A DNA stretch of 52,042 nucleotides from Thermofilaceae archaeon (GCA_025057995.1 JANXEW010000001.1:467426-519467), one strand, 5' to 3'; counted from the first letter of the stretch, positions 17,724-27,379 are shown. Program-made: numbers and translations. Notes: generated by a model from the letters alone, not told the origin.

Positions 17724-18446
17724 TTACGTTTCTTCCAGCGACTCTAGGGTTTTCTCTAGCCTCGTAGGCATGAAGTTTGAGGAAAGGAAGGCTTCACCGT
17801 ATTTTACGCCAATGATGTAACCCCGCGCCATAGCGAGCCCCTCAACGTAACTGATTACGTCGGAGAGTACTGGCATCTGGGACTTGAAACATCGTAGGGC
17901 TTCAACCTTCCTATACATGGTGTTGGAGACGTCGGCTACGTGGCTCGGTCTCGTGAAGAGGTCGAAGATCTCGTAGAAGAAGAGTGAAGTAGCCTTCCAA
18001 GGCTCTCCCTTGTCCGTAAGCACTTTCTCTGAAGCTTTCCACCAAGCTTCTGTCGTAATGTGCGAAACAGCGCGGTGATCCCTGTGCTTATCCCTGTAGT
18101 AGTGGGTGAAGATCGCTAAAGGCTTGAACCTGCGAATCAACTCTACGACATGCTGGTATGTAGCCTTGTCGTTGACAACCCCTTGGGTAGGGAGACCTAA
18201 GCCGACACGTTCCCTTACGCCGAGGATCTTGTCTGCTTCTAGAGCCTCTCTTCTCCGCATCTCAGCGATAGTCTCCCTCCAGTCGGGTCTTGCATACCCT
18301 GTGTCTTGCCAGTCTTTCTCTTTACTCCAGCAGAACGTTACCACCTGGATCTCGTAGCCGAGCTCGTTTAACAGTGCGATCGTCGCGCCCATACCGATGG
18401 TCTCATCATCTGCGTGGGCGCCGAAGACTAGCAACCGCTTGGCCAC
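17724..18446 (-). CDS. PIG-L/LmbE family N-deacetylase
   Basis: The 240-residue protein begins with LLVFGAHADDETIGMGAT, the AHxDDE zinc motif of the PIG-L family, and has the downstream HRDHRAVSHI motif. The family contains zinc-dependent deacetylases of N-acetylglucosaminyl-type substrates. In archaea the enzyme may act on chitin-derived diacetylchitobiose, glycolipids or small thiols. The substrate is not readable here. The GTG start at 18446 lies about 26 bp after a TATA-like TTTTTATAAC (18467-18476), implying a leaderless transcript. It converges on sppA and is transcribed divergently from the MoxR-VWA gene. Confidence 0.88.
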   Translation of the reverse strand: MAKRLLVFGAHADDETIGMGATIALLNELGYEIQVVTFCWSKEKDWQDTGYARPDWRETIAEMRRREALEADKILGVRERVGLGLPTQGVVNDKATYQHVVELIRRFKPLAIFTHYYRDKHRDHRAVSHITTEAWWKASEKVLTDKGEPWKATSLFFYEIFDLFTRPSHVADVSNTMYRKVEALRCFKSQMPVLSDVISYVEGLAMARGYIIGVKYGEAFLSSNFMPTRLEKTLESLEET

Positions 18447-18641
18447 AAGGTAGAAGCTCTGTTGACGTTATAAAAACCCTCGACTAAGGGTTCTCGCTCA
18501 ATTTGATACGCTGGTAGGGTAAGGCTAGAGCTTTATTTCACACGAGCCTGTGCCAGCTTAGTTTGACGAGGATTGTGGTTCAAGCGTTGAGAAGACGCTG
18601 CCTATAAATACGCTTACGGCATGTGAATTAGGATCTACCGA

Positions 18642-20438
18642 ATGTCTACGCAACCGGTTTCGGAGTGTAACCTTTACGCGAGGGAAGACTTGTTGCGTAG
18701 GGTACTGGCCAAGCTGGTCGGCAGAGAGAAGGAGGTCAGGGCAGTCCTCGCCGCGCTTGCATCAGCTAGGAACATAGTGCTTGTCGGGGCACCCGGTACT
18801 TCGAAATCAACGATCTTGCGTACTATAGCAGAAGAGTCTAGTGTACCCTTCTTCATCGTTGAAGGTTCAGCCGACCTAACCCCTCAAAAGCTCGTAGGTA
18901 CGTTCAACCCGGCTAAGGTGATGGGAGAAGGTTTCAAACCGGAGTATTTTGAACCGGGGCCTCTAGTACAAGCCATGGATGCAGGAGGTCTACTCTACAT
19001 AGAGGAGTTCAACAGGATGCCGGAGGAGACGGCAAACGCGTTGATAAGAGCAGCTGAAGAGCGTGAGTTGGCTGTTCCAAGGCTGGGAGTACTCAAGGCG
19101 AAGCCGAGCTTTAGGATTGTTTGCGCGATGAACCCTTACGACGACGTCGGCACGGGTAGAGTGAGTAGAGCTCTCCTCGACAGGTTTGTGATGCTTAAGG
19201 TTGGTTACCAGAGTCGTGCGGAGGAGATTAAGATAGTCGAGCTTAGGACTGGCTCGCGAAGACGGTGGCTGATAGAACTAGCTGTCGATCTCGTTAGAGC
19301 TACGAGGTTGCACCCAGCCGTCAAGATGGGATCCTCGGTTAGAGGGGCTATCGACATGGTCCTTCTAGCTGAGCAACTCATTCGAGCGAGAGAGACGATA
19401 GACGTCGATGAGCTGAAGATGGCAGCACTTATGGCTCTAACCCCCAAGATTTGGATGAAGGACCCTTCGAGAAGCCCAGAGGAGGTGATTGAAGAGATTT
19501 TCTTTAGCCTAATCGAGAGGGGTAGACCCCCATTCTCCGAAGCTGTGGGACAGGACAGGGAACACGATCCTAGAAACACTAGCGACGGAAGCGGTGGCGA
19601 TGCGGAACGTCTCCGAAGCTTAGCTGAAGTAGCTCCACGGAGAGCCGCTCTCTTAGTTGTTAACAACCCGTCTCTTCTAGACGGCATGGCTTCATCCGCC
19701 TTAACTGGTCTTGATGTAATAGCACGGATCTATCTCCTTCTACCCTCCCCGTACAGGGATAAGCTGAGAACTTTCGCGCGCGACCTAACGGTTAGAGCTG
19801 CACTCGGTTACGCTGGTAGAAGGTGGTTGTCCAAGGGTCGGGGCGAGCCATTGGATATCGACGTAGATGCCACAGTTGAGAGGGTTAGCGAAGTAGGCAA
19901 GACTATTGAAGCCTTATCGTTCTTTACGGTTAGGAAGAAGGGGAGGGCGTACGCGTTAATCATCGACAGGAGTTCCTCGATGTCAGGGTTCAAGCTAGTG
20001 TTGGGGGCCTTCATCTGTAGCGCGTTAGCGTACTCTAGCTCTCTCGTAGACGACTACTGTGTCCTCTCGTTCAACACGAGAGTCGACCGTCTCAAAGGTT
20101 TGCGAGAGAGGTTAGACGTAGAAGAAGTGGTCGACCGTATCCTATCGCTTGAAGCCGAAGGCTACACGGACATCTTCACAGCGCTTATGGCTGGTAGGAG
20201 GGAGCTAATTGAAGCTGGCTACGAGCCTAGAGCGATTCTAGTGACAGACGCCGAGTGGACAGCTGGTAGAAACCCACTCGAGGCCGCCCCCCTCTTCAAC
20301 GAGTTACACGTTATCCTGGTGCCAAGCAAGTACCTAGGTTTCGCGAAGGTTCTCGCAGAGATGGGTAGTGGTAAGCTGGTGTTCGTTCGAAGCATCCAGG
20401 AAGCTTATGAAAAGCTACCAACCCTAATCGAGAGCTAA
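18642..20438 (+). CDS. MoxR-type AAA+ ATPase fused to a von Willebrand factor A domain
   Basis: This 598-residue protein joins two parts that are usually separate genes. The N-terminal half is a MoxR AAA+ ATPase with Walker A GAPGTSKST (K55), Walker B LLYIEEFNR and sensor CAMNPYDD. Residues 430-598 are a VWA domain with an intact MIDAS motif, IIDRSSSMSG (D442, S444, S446). MoxR/VWA pairs act as chaperone-like machines that insert metal ions or mature protein complexes. The acidic linker (about residues 290-330) probably separates the two modules. A TATA-like CCTATAAATACG at about 18600-18611 precedes the ATG by roughly 35 bp. An HMA metal-binding protein follows 30 bp downstream, which is consistent with a metal-related task. 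Confidence 0.9.
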   Translation: MSTQPVSECNLYAREDLLRRVLAKLVGREKEVRAVLAALASARNIVLVGAPGTSKSTILRTIAEESSVPFFIVEGSADLTPQKLVGTFNPAKVMGEGFKPEYFEPGPLVQAMDAGGLLYIEEFNRMPEETANALIRAAEERELAVPRLGVLKAKPSFRIVCAMNPYDDVGTGRVSRALLDRFVMLKVGYQSRAEEIKIVELRTGSRRRWLIELAVDLVRATRLHPAVKMGSSVRGAIDMVLLAEQLIRARETIDVDELKMAALMALTPKIWMKDPSRSPEEVIEEIFFSLIERGRPPFSEAVGQDREHDPRNTSDGSGGDAERLRSLAEVAPRRAALLVVNNPSLLDGMASSALTGLDVIARIYLLLPSPYRDKLRTFARDLTVRAALGYAGRRWLSKGRGEPLDIDVDATVERVSEVGKTIEALSFFTVRKKGRAYALIIDRSSSMSGFKLVLGAFICSALAYSSSLVDDYCVLSFNTRVDRLKGLRERLDVEEVVDRILSLEAEGYTDIFTALMAGRRELIEAGYEPRAILVTDAEWTAGRNPLEAAPLFNELHVILVPSKYLGFAKVLAEMGSGKLVFVRSIQEAYEKLPTLIES

Positions 20439-20468
20439 ACTTATATCCTCAAAATCGATAAATGAGGT

Positions 20469-20705
20469 ATGAGACGCGCAACTTTAAAGGTTTCAGGGTT
20501 AGGTTGTGAAAGCTGCGCTGTTCCCAGCAAGGAGAAGTTTCTGAAGGTTCAGGGGATAAGCTCAGTGAAAGTTTTAGGCGCGCTCGTGGAAGTAACATAC
20601 GACGAAAACAAGCTTACGCTGCAGGAACTCATCGAGAGGAGCGGGGTGAAAAACTTCTATTCTGTAAAGGTAGTTTCAGACGAGGAATCAGAAAAGGAGT
20701 CGTAA
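20469..20705 (+). CDS. HMA-domain heavy-metal-binding small protein
   Basis: The 78-residue protein is a single heavy-metal-associated domain with the metal site GLGCESC (C13, C16) and the beta-alpha-beta pattern of CopZ-like carriers. An acidic C-terminus (VVSDEESEKES) follows. Such proteins carry Cu(I) or another soft metal to a pump or target enzyme, but no metal-pumping P-type ATPase is nearby. The ATG start lies about 26 bp after the TATA-like AACTTATATCC at 20439-20449, so it probably has its own leaderless transcript. It may serve the MoxR-VWA protein upstream. Confidence 0.78.
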   Translation: MRRATLKVSGLGCESCAVPSKEKFLKVQGISSVKVLGALVEVTYDENKLTLQELIERSGVKNFYSVKVVSDEESEKES

Positions 20706-20842
20706 ACTTTCGTCTAAGCTTTTCTAGCGTTTCAACTTTTTAAACGGATGTACAGTTGTAAAGGACGTATATCGCAGGGCGTTTTTGACGGAAATATCGT
20801 CGTACTCTAGAATCAATCGGTTTTATTAAAACTATAACTCCG

Positions 20843-20880
20843 GCACGCTTCAAGACAGGCTTACGTCTTAAAAGTCGTGC
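20843..20880. repeat. Imperfect inverted repeat between convergent genes (RNA hairpin or terminator)
   Basis: Arms GCACG (20843-20847) and CGTGC (20876-20880) enclose CTT/AAG and then AAGAC (20852-20856) with GTCTT (20065 offset excluded; the right arm is 20865-20869). They leave an 8-nt loop and two small bulges, giving a hairpin of about 13 bp. It lies between the 3' ends of the HMA and sulfhydrylase genes, so a bidirectional terminator or processing signal is the simplest reading. Confidence 0.45.
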
Positions 20881-20902
20881 GAGAGGAAGGATGAGAGCAA
20901 AT

Positions 20903-22054
20903 TTATACGTTGGGAGTCATAGGATTCAAGTTTTCTTCTATGAACTTTGAGAACTGTTCAATATACTTGAAGCCATGGTCCGGGTACATTAACACGTAGT
21001 CGCCTTCCTCTAGTTCACCTTCTTCTTTTAGCCTCTCGAAAGCTGCTGTAACGGCACCGCTGCTTAACCCTATCAGAATCCCTTCGCTCCGTGCGATTTT
21101 TAAAACATGTTCTACAGCTTCTTCAGGCGTCACGTCGACAACCTTGTCAAACTTTACGTAGTGGAACCATTTCACACCAGTTTCGATCCGCCTGATACCC
21201 GGTATGAACGTGCCTTGCGCAGGTTGAACCCCGTACACCTTAACATGTTCCCCGTATCTGCTCTTGAAGTAGAGGGAGATCGCTGACATATGTCCTGAGG
21301 TCCCGAGACCTCCGACGATCCCTTTAAGTTTAAGTTGAACGCTCTTAACCTGTAAATCAAGTTCTTTTGCAGTGTAACGAAGATGAACTTTAAAGTTAGC
21401 ATCGTTCTCAAACTGGTTTAAGTGGACACCCCCCGTCCGCCTCGCCTCTTCCTCTACCTCATCTATAAACTCTACAGTCAACGTCTTCGGCTTCCTATAG
21501 ACTTCAGCTCCCATTATTGTGAGCAACACGTCCGACGCCTTTTGGATTGTGGAGGGGAGAAACAACTTTACTTTTAGACCCCTTATGGCGGCCATCGCGG
21601 CGAGCGCCATCCCCGTATTCGTGCTAGTCGCTTCGTAGAGAACTAAACTGGGGTTGTGGTTCCCCGACAGGCACTCGTTGAACATAGCCCAACCTATCCT
21701 ATCCTTCACGCTCATACTGAAGGGGTTGTAGAACTCGAGTTTAGCCCAAACCCTAGTTTCACCCTTGGAGAGCGATTTCAACTTAACTAGTGGGGTTGGC
21801 CAATTCTTGTAAAGCAGTTCCTCCGTATCGTTAAAAGTACGCATGGGAGACGGCTTTATCTCCTCGTAGAAGCCGAGTTCCTCTAACGTGAACAAACCTT
21901 CGCGTCTAGGGATTCTACACCCTAATGTTCTTAAAGCCTCTTCGATAGGTCCTTCGCCAGCCTCCGGCGGCCATTTTACATAACCTTTTCGAAGGAGTTC
22001 AGTCACTACGCTAAGTAATTCCGTTAAACGTTGATCGTACTCAAACCTACGCAC
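20903..22054 (-). CDS. O-phosphoserine sulfhydrylase-like cysteine synthase (PLP)
   Basis: The 383-residue protein is a fold-type II PLP enzyme. The Schiff-base Lys is K117 in PFSMSVKDRIGW, and the phosphate-binding block is in GGLGTSGHMSA. An N-terminal extension of about 85 residues and the block QPAQGTFIPGIRRIETG match the Aeropyrum-type O-phosphoserine sulfhydrylase as I remember it. That enzyme makes cysteine from O-phosphoserine and sulfide, which suits thermophiles because O-acetylserine is heat-labile. Ordinary cysteine synthase or cystathionine beta-synthase are less likely alternatives. The GTG start at 22054 is preceded by a TATA-like ACTTTTAAATGC about 26 bp away. It converges on the HMA gene. 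Confidence 0.85.
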   Translation of the reverse strand: MRRFEYDQRLTELLSVVTELLRKGYVKWPPEAGEGPIEEALRTLGCRIPRREGLFTLEELGFYEEIKPSPMRTFNDTEELLYKNWPTPLVKLKSLSKGETRVWAKLEFYNPFSMSVKDRIGWAMFNECLSGNHNPSLVLYEATSTNTGMALAAMAAIRGLKVKLFLPSTIQKASDVLLTIMGAEVYRKPKTLTVEFIDEVEEEARRTGGVHLNQFENDANFKVHLRYTAKELDLQVKSVQLKLKGIVGGLGTSGHMSAISLYFKSRYGEHVKVYGVQPAQGTFIPGIRRIETGVKWFHYVKFDKVVDVTPEEAVEHVLKIARSEGILIGLSSGAVTAAFERLKEEGELEEGDYVLMYPDHGFKYIEQFSKFIEENLNPMTPNV

Positions 22055-22149
22055 GAGGCTTAAACAAGTGCCAACTTTTAAATGCTTCCATATTACTGTG
22101 GTATATGGTTAAGATTATTAGAAAAAGGATATGAATATAGAATACATCT

Positions 22150-22761
22150 TTAGGACGTCTTCTTATGGATGTAAATCTTTGAACCTATTAACATGTTGTT
22201 CGGTATAAGAGCCGTAGTGCCATCATCCTTCTCTATCGTCGTGAACAACGTGGAGATATCTTGCACAGTACCAGTCTCTCCAGCTGCGGTCACACGGTCT
22301 CCAATCTTCACCGGTCTAGCAATCAACACGAACAAGCCGGCAATCGCCTGTCCAAGTACCTGTTGCGTAGCGAAACCGATGACCATTCCTATGAAGCCGC
22401 CTAACGCTACACCAGCCGCACCTCCCGCTGCCCCTCCAGCTATTGCTGCCGCCAAAGCTCCCATACCTAGAAGCCTGGTTATGCTTCGAACCGCTGCTGA
22501 AGTACTGTGAGGATAACGTAATCTCATAGACCAGTAAATTATTTCAGAGAAGCTTTTCAATATCATGTAGCCGAAAAACAAGGATAAGCCTATAACGATG
22601 TACGTGGAATAGTCTTCGATAACTTTAGCTAGCTCTACAAAATAGGTTGGTATCGCGGTTAAGATGGCCGCTGAAACAACAAAGTAGAGGGCAGTCCACG
22701 CCACCAGGTCGAAAATGCTCTTCCTCAACCCTTTGATGAAGCTCTCCTGCTCTGAACTCAC
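22150..22761 (-). CDS. MscS-type small-conductance mechanosensitive channel
   Basis: The 203-residue protein has three to four N-terminal transmembrane helices. A glycine/alanine-rich pore helix follows (IAGGAAGGAAGVALGGFIGMV), then the MscS beta domain (ARPVKIGDRVTAAGETGTVQDIS ... LIPNNMLIGSKI). It gates under membrane tension and releases solutes on osmotic down-shock. It lacks the C-terminal vestibule domain of E. coli MscS, so it is a short form. The start is GTG at 22761, with an AT-rich AATAAATTTTTTAG box about 25-30 bp upstream. It is transcribed independently of the sulfhydrylase gene. Confidence 0.9.
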   Translation of the reverse strand: MSSEQESFIKGLRKSIFDLVAWTALYFVVSAAILTAIPTYFVELAKVIEDYSTYIVIGLSLFFGYMILKSFSEIIYWSMRLRYPHSTSAAVRSITRLLGMGALAAAIAGGAAGGAAGVALGGFIGMVIGFATQQVLGQAIAGLFVLIARPVKIGDRVTAAGETGTVQDISTLFTTIEKDDGTTALIPNNMLIGSKIYIHKKTS

Positions 22762-23017
22762 GAAGGAAATCTACGCTAGAGTCTAATAAATTTTTTAGTT
22801 CAAAGGGATTAAGTCAACATTCAAAGCGAAAATCTCGCTACCAGCTCGATCAAAAATATGAGGGTCAAGCTTCTATCGCCTAATAGAACTTCAGGTCTAT
22901 TCGCCTCAGGACGACCCTAAAAGTTTCCAACGTAGAGCTTGAAACCTTTTCTACTCTTTAAATCGAAAGGCCTTAATTATGGGAAAAACACTTAAGGAAT
23001 GTTGAACGCACCCTTTC

Positions 23018-23785
23018 GTGCAAAGCGATTACTTCTATGCCGTATATTATGACCTTCTCTACTCTCATAGAGACGTAAAAAGTGAAGTAGACTTTCTTGA
23101 ACATGTGTTCCATAGGCTGTCAGAAATCCCCGTTAGAAGCGTGCTCGACGTAGGTTGCGGAACGGGAATTCACAGCATAGAACTCGCCAAACGCGGCTAC
23201 AAGGTTCTCGGGGTTGACATCTCAGAAGTAATGATTTCCAAAGCTAAAGCTAAGGCTGCGGGGCTTGATAACGTCTCCTTTGTCGTAGCCGATGCTAGGT
23301 GTATGGAGTTTGCTGAGAAGTTTGATGCAGCCATCGCCATGTACGGTGTAATCAGCTACTTTACAACCGATGATGACCTCCTCCGTTTTTTAAAAAACTT
23401 AAGGAGCGCGTTGAGAGATGGAGCATGCTTTGTTTTCGACACGTGGAGCATGTTGGGTGTACTGGAGAAGAGAGTGTATTATGAGACACCTTCAGTTCAC
23501 TTCAGGAAGTCTGGTTCGACGTTAGCTGTGAAGGAGGAACAGTGGAGCATAGACGTTTTAGACCAGGTGTCGACAGCCGAGATCTCATGGTCAGTGCTCG
23601 ACTTGAAGAGGGGCTACGTTGACGTCATGAACTACAAGCTGAGGTTGCGCTTGTACACGCCTAGAGAGCTCAAGCATCTGTTATCGGATACAGGTTTCGA
23701 AGTAGTAGCCATGTTCGAAAGCTTTGGTTTCAAAAACTTATCTGAGAGCAGTTCAGAGCTTGTAGTAGTGGCAAAAGCTAAGTGA
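23018..23785 (+). CDS. Class I SAM-dependent methyltransferase
   Basis: The 255-residue protein has the Rossmann methyltransferase motifs in order: motif I VLDVGCGTGIHS, motif II acidic residue in VLGVDISEVM, VVADARCMEF, and motif IV AIAMYGVISYF. The C-terminal half includes a WSIDVLDQVSTAEISW strand region typical of small-molecule methyltransferases related to glycine N-methyltransferase or UbiE. The methyl acceptor is unknown. The start is GTG at 23018. A TATA-like CACTTAAGG lies at about 22989-22997. The next gene on the strand has its own promoter. Confidence 0.85.
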   Translation: MQSDYFYAVYYDLLYSHRDVKSEVDFLEHVFHRLSEIPVRSVLDVGCGTGIHSIELAKRGYKVLGVDISEVMISKAKAKAAGLDNVSFVVADARCMEFAEKFDAAIAMYGVISYFTTDDDLLRFLKNLRSALRDGACFVFDTWSMLGVLEKRVYYETPSVHFRKSGSTLAVKEEQWSIDVLDQVSTAEISWSVLDLKRGYVDVMNYKLRLRLYTPRELKHLLSDTGFEVVAMFESFGFKNLSESSSELVVVAKAK

Positions 23786-23859
23786 ACGGGTACCCGCCGC
23801 ATGGACTACTTTTTTAGAGAGTGATAATTTAAATAGCAAGGCTAGTTTTCTAAAAAGTG

Positions 23860-24870
23860 ATGAAACCAAAAGTCTTCGTGTGCAGGCAGATACCTGAAGA
23901 GGGTTTACGCGTGATTAGAGACTTTTACGAGGTGGAAGTTTGGGATCGTTACAGCCCCCCTCCCAGAGAGGTTCTTTTAGAGAAAGTAAGGGAGGTTGAT
24001 GCCCTGGTCACTTTGCTCACTGACAAGATTGACAAGGAGGTTCTCGATAGTGCTCAGAGGCTAAGGATCATAGCTCAGTACGCGGTCGGGTTCGATAACA
24101 TAGACGTCTCCTACGCTACTCTAAAAGGCGTCTACGTGACGAACACTCCCGGCGTCTTGACAGACGCTACAGCTGATCTAACTTGGGCTTTACTCCTTGC
24201 GGCGGCGCGGAGGATTGTCGAAGCCGACCGGTTTGTGAGAAGCGGAGACTACTGGCGTACGGGTACGGGTTGGCATCCGTTGATGATGCTGGGTTATCAC
24301 GTAACTGGGAAGACCTTGGGGATTATAGGGATGGGGAGAATAGGTCAAGCTGTAGCGCGTAGGGCTAAAGGCTTCGAGATGAGGGTCCTCTACTATCAAA
24401 GACGCAAGCTTGCCGAAAGTCTTGAAAGAGAACTTAACGCTAAGTATGTAGACTTGGAAACCTTGCTCCGAGAGAGCGATTTCGTCTCGATACACGTGCC
24501 GCTCACTAAAGAAACCTTCCGTATGATCGGCGAGAAGGAGCTTAGGATCATGAAGCCTACGGCAATCCTCATCAACACTTCAAGGGGTGCTGTAGTTGAC
24601 GAAGAGGCTCTTGTAAAAGCGTTAAAGGAGGGTTGGATAGCTGCAGCTGGGCTGGACGTGTTCGAGAAGGAACCGCTTCCACCCGAGCACCCCCTTACTA
24701 AGTTGGACAACGTGGTGTTAGCACCTCACGTCGGTAGCGCAACTCTCGAGACGAGAGCCTCCATGGCGAAGCTGGTAGCTGAAAACCTTATAGCGTTCTA
24801 TAAGGGGGAAGAGCCTCCTACACTGGTGAACAAAGAGGTTGTAAAAGTTAGAGCTCCAGGCTTCAATTAA
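23860..24870 (+). CDS. gyaR: Glyoxylate/hydroxypyruvate reductase (D-2-hydroxyacid dehydrogenase)
   Basis: This 336-residue protein is a D-isomer-specific 2-hydroxyacid dehydrogenase. It has the NAD(P)-binding block [19 protein letters not shown] and the catalytic Arg, Glu and His in [19 protein letters not shown] and LAPHVGSAT. The close match in layout to thermococcal GyaR ([30 protein letters not shown]) supports glyoxylate reductase over 3-phosphoglycerate dehydrogenase. I use the ATG at 23860; the GTG immediately before it is less likely. A TATA-like AATTTAAATAGC at about 23826-23837 gives a leaderless spacing. Its stop codon overlaps the stop codon of the convergent ECF ATPase gene by 4 bp. 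Confidence 0.9.
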   Translation: MKPKVFVCRQIPEEGLRVIRDFYEVEVWDRYSPPPREVLLEKVREVDALVTLLTDKIDKEVLDSAQRLRIIAQYAVGFDNIDVSYATLKGVYVTNTPGVLTDATADLTWALLLAAARRIVEADRFVRSGDYWRTGTGWHPLMMLGYHVTGKTLGIIGMGRIGQAVARRAKGFEMRVLYYQRRKLAESLERELNAKYVDLETLLRESDFVSIHVPLTKETFRMIGEKELRIMKPTAILINTSRGAVVDEEALVKALKEGWIAAAGLDVFEKEPLPPEHPLTKLDNVVLAPHVGSATLETRASMAKLVAENLIAFYKGEEPPTLVNKEVVKVRAPGFN

Positions 24871-26561
24871 CTTGCTACAAGGACTATCATTTTCTCTAAC
24901 TCTTTTACGCTAAGGGGAGTGAGTCCACTGTTTAGCCCCAGTCTTAGGGCAAGTCTCAGCACTTGAGGTTTAGTTAACCTCCATTCATCTGCCTCAGGAG
25001 AAACCAACACTCTCCTTGGCGAATCGTTGGCGATGACTCTCCCACCTTTAACTACCGCTAATCTATCAGAGTACCTAGATGCGAGAGGTATCGAGTGCGT
25101 AATAACGATGACAGCTCTCCCTTCTCGAGTTAAATCTCTCAACGTCTTGAAGAGCAGTTCGTTAAACCCCATGTCTTGACCAGTAGTAGGCTCGTCTACT
25201 ATGAGAACTTTCGGGTCTAGGACATATACTGAGGCTAGGGCTAGCCTCCTTTTCTCTCCTTTACTAAGGAAAAACGGGTGTTCCCTTTCAAGTCCCCTGA
25301 GTCCAAAGAGCTCTAACGCGTGAAGCACTTTCCTATCTATTTCGTCATCCGGCAGTTTTCTAAGCTTTAAACCGAATGCGATTTCCTCGTAGACAGTCTT
25401 ATTGAAGATCTGGTGATCAGGGTTCTGGTAAACGTAGCCGACGAGAGAGGAAAGAGTTAACCGGTCGTAATCCTCAACCCTCCTGCCGAGAACCCTGACC
25501 TCTCCACGATCCGGACGTAGAAGCCCACACATGATTTTCGCTAAAGTTGTTTTTCCTCCACCGTTAGGACCTACTAGGGCTATGAGCTCCCCCTCACGTA
25601 CCGAGATAGAAGCTTCTCTCAACGCCTTTACTCCACCGGGGTACGTGAACTCCACGTTCTTGCACTCGATAAGTGTATCTCCGACATGGGGTTCCTCATC
25701 GATATCTAAAGCTTTGAACTCTTTAACAACCCTCATAAAAGCCTCTACAGCATCTTCGAACCGATACAGGGGCGGGAGCCCCAGAGCCGATGAGAGCTCG
25801 GATACCTCGGGAGGGGAGACGCCGCTACTTCTCAAGACTTGGGTTTGAGTAAACACGAAAGCTGGATCACCTTCAAGTACAACACGCCCCTCTTTAAGCA
25901 CTGCGACTCTATCGGCGAACTCCGCTACATGCTCAGACTCATGCTCTATGAGAAGGATCGTGGTATCAAGTTCATCCCTCAACCGTTTTAAAGCCGACAT
26001 TACCTCCTCCTTTCCCACAGGGTCTAGATCCGACGTTGGCTCGTCTAAGATGATCAAGTCTGGTCTTCGAGCTACAGCGGCGGCGATAGCTACTCTCTGC
26101 TTCTCCCCACCTGACAATTGGAGGGGAGCTCTCCTGAGAAAACTCGTCGGCAATCCAACAAGCTCGAGACTCCACTCTAATCTTTCGCGGATCTCCTCCC
26201 TAGATAACTTTAAAGGTTCGAGAGATATGACTATCTCGTCTTCTACTGTACTCATCACAAATTGAATTTCAGGGTCTTCAAAGACTACTGCTACACGTTT
26301 TGCGATGTCAGTTACGTCTACGCTAAGAGTATCCATACCAAAAACTTCGACAGCCCCCTTGAACTCGCCTGGAATGCGCTGAGGTATGATCCCCGTCAAT
26401 GTTAAAGCTAGAGATGTTTTTCCTGATCCACTATGACCCATGACAGCTAGGAGCTCACCTTTCTCGATCTCTAACTCGATACCTTTTAAGGCGTAATCCT
26501 CTCTCCCAACGTATTTCCACCAAACGTCCTTAACTACGACAGCTTTGCTCAAGCTAACCAC
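24867..26561 (-). CDS. ECF transporter ATPase, two ATP-binding domains fused (EcfA-EcfA')
   Basis: The protein of about 564 residues contains two ABC ATPase domains. The first has Walker [10 protein letters not shown], signature [12 protein letters not shown] and Walker [13 protein letters not shown]. The second has GPNGGGKTT, signature [12 protein letters not shown] and [11 protein letters not shown]. Together they power an energy-coupling-factor vitamin or metal importer. In the first domain the Q-loop position reads VFEDPEIQF, with Glu where Gln is usual, whereas the second keeps VYQNPDHQ. I use the GTG at 26561; a TTG at 26567 is possible. It overlaps the EcfT gene by 13 bp and forms one operon with EcfT and the S-component. 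Confidence 0.92.
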   Translation of the reverse strand: MVSLSKAVVVKDVWWKYVGREDYALKGIELEIEKGELLAVMGHSGSGKTSLALTLTGIIPQRIPGEFKGAVEVFGMDTLSVDVTDIAKRVAVVFEDPEIQFVMSTVEDEIVISLEPLKLSREEIRERLEWSLELVGLPTSFLRRAPLQLSGGEKQRVAIAAAVARRPDLIILDEPTSDLDPVGKEEVMSALKRLRDELDTTILLIEHESEHVAEFADRVAVLKEGRVVLEGDPAFVFTQTQVLRSSGVSPPEVSELSSALGLPPLYRFEDAVEAFMRVVKEFKALDIDEEPHVGDTLIECKNVEFTYPGGVKALREASISVREGELIALVGPNGGGKTTLAKIMCGLLRPDRGEVRVLGRRVEDYDRLTLSSLVGYVYQNPDHQIFNKTVYEEIAFGLKLRKLPDDEIDRKVLHALELFGLRGLEREHPFFLSKGEKRRLALASVYVLDPKVLIVDEPTTGQDMGFNELLFKTLRDLTREGRAVIVITHSIPLASRYSDRLAVVKGGRVIANDSPRRVLVSPEADEWRLTKPQVLRLALRLGLNSGLTPLSVKELEKMIVLVAS

Positions 26562-27376
26562 CCCCAAGCCGCGAAAGCAAGCAATAAAAGTATTGATAAA
26601 GCTACAACAGTGTAATCGTGTCGGTTGAGCTTAAAGGAATGGTAGCCTGAAGCCATTCTACTTTTAGGAGCAATACCTCTAGACTCCAGGGCGAGCGAGA
26701 CTTCGTAGCTGCGCGTTATCATCAGGGAGAGTAAAGGTATCAAAGCGTTCACGTATAACAGAAACCTTTTCGCGAGAGATGTTCGAGCGAAGTCGACGCC
26801 CCGAGCCATCATCGCTTCTCTAACGGTGTGAAAGTCGGAGATGAACAACTGAGTTCCTCTGAAGAAAAGTGAAGCGGCTACGCATACGCCGAAAGGCATT
26901 CTCAAGGAGAGAAGACCCCACACCAAGTCTCTATCGGAAACCGTCGCTAAGAAGAGAGCCGCAGACAGAACCATGGCTAAAATCCTCAAAATGAAAGCCG
27001 CTGCGTAGTTGAGGCTCGTGTCAGTGACAGAGAGTTTCCACTCTAAAACTCCCTTTTCAGCCTCCATCCTCCAGAGTGTAATCTCGTAAAGCATTCTACC
27101 CGGAAGATTTGTGAAAAGGGTGAACGCTAGTACGATGAACGCGCTCATGCTCACGATTACGGCTATATACTTCTTCAATACCTTTAGAGAAACCCCGGCG
27201 AGGATGCAAGCAAGCGCCGATACAGCTGCTAGGGAGAGAGCTTGAACAGGCTCTGTAGCGTGAAGAAGGGATAAAGATATAGAAAAAGGGAGAGCCAATT
27301 TAGCTAGCAAGTGCAGGCTTGTGTATCTTGCCGACTTAGCCTTTACTCCTGCTAACTCCCCGAGTATTGTAGACAT
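26549..27376 (-). CDS. ECF transporter transmembrane component EcfT
   Basis: The 275-residue membrane protein is the T-component that couples the ATPase dimer to the substrate-binding S protein. It has four to six hydrophobic segments and the cytosolic coupling-helix signatures REAMMARGVDF and SLALESRGI, each with the conserved A-R-G motif. It sits between the S-component gene (3 bp upstream) and the ATPase gene (13 bp overlap), which indicates a single transcript S-T-AA starting near 28189. Confidence 0.9.
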   Translation of the reverse strand: MSTILGELAGVKAKSARYTSLHLLAKLALPFSISLSLLHATEPVQALSLAAVSALACILAGVSLKVLKKYIAVIVSMSAFIVLAFTLFTNLPGRMLYEITLWRMEAEKGVLEWKLSVTDTSLNYAAAFILRILAMVLSAALFLATVSDRDLVWGLLSLRMPFGVCVAASLFFRGTQLFISDFHTVREAMMARGVDFARTSLAKRFLLYVNALIPLLSLMITRSYEVSLALESRGIAPKSRMASGYHSFKLNRHDYTVVALSILLLLAFAAWGWLA

Positions 27377-27379
27377 TCG

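Noticed and set aside
22850-22930. Two CTGA boxes 11 nt apart on the minus strand upstream of the MscS start
   Set aside because: No C box at either expected position.
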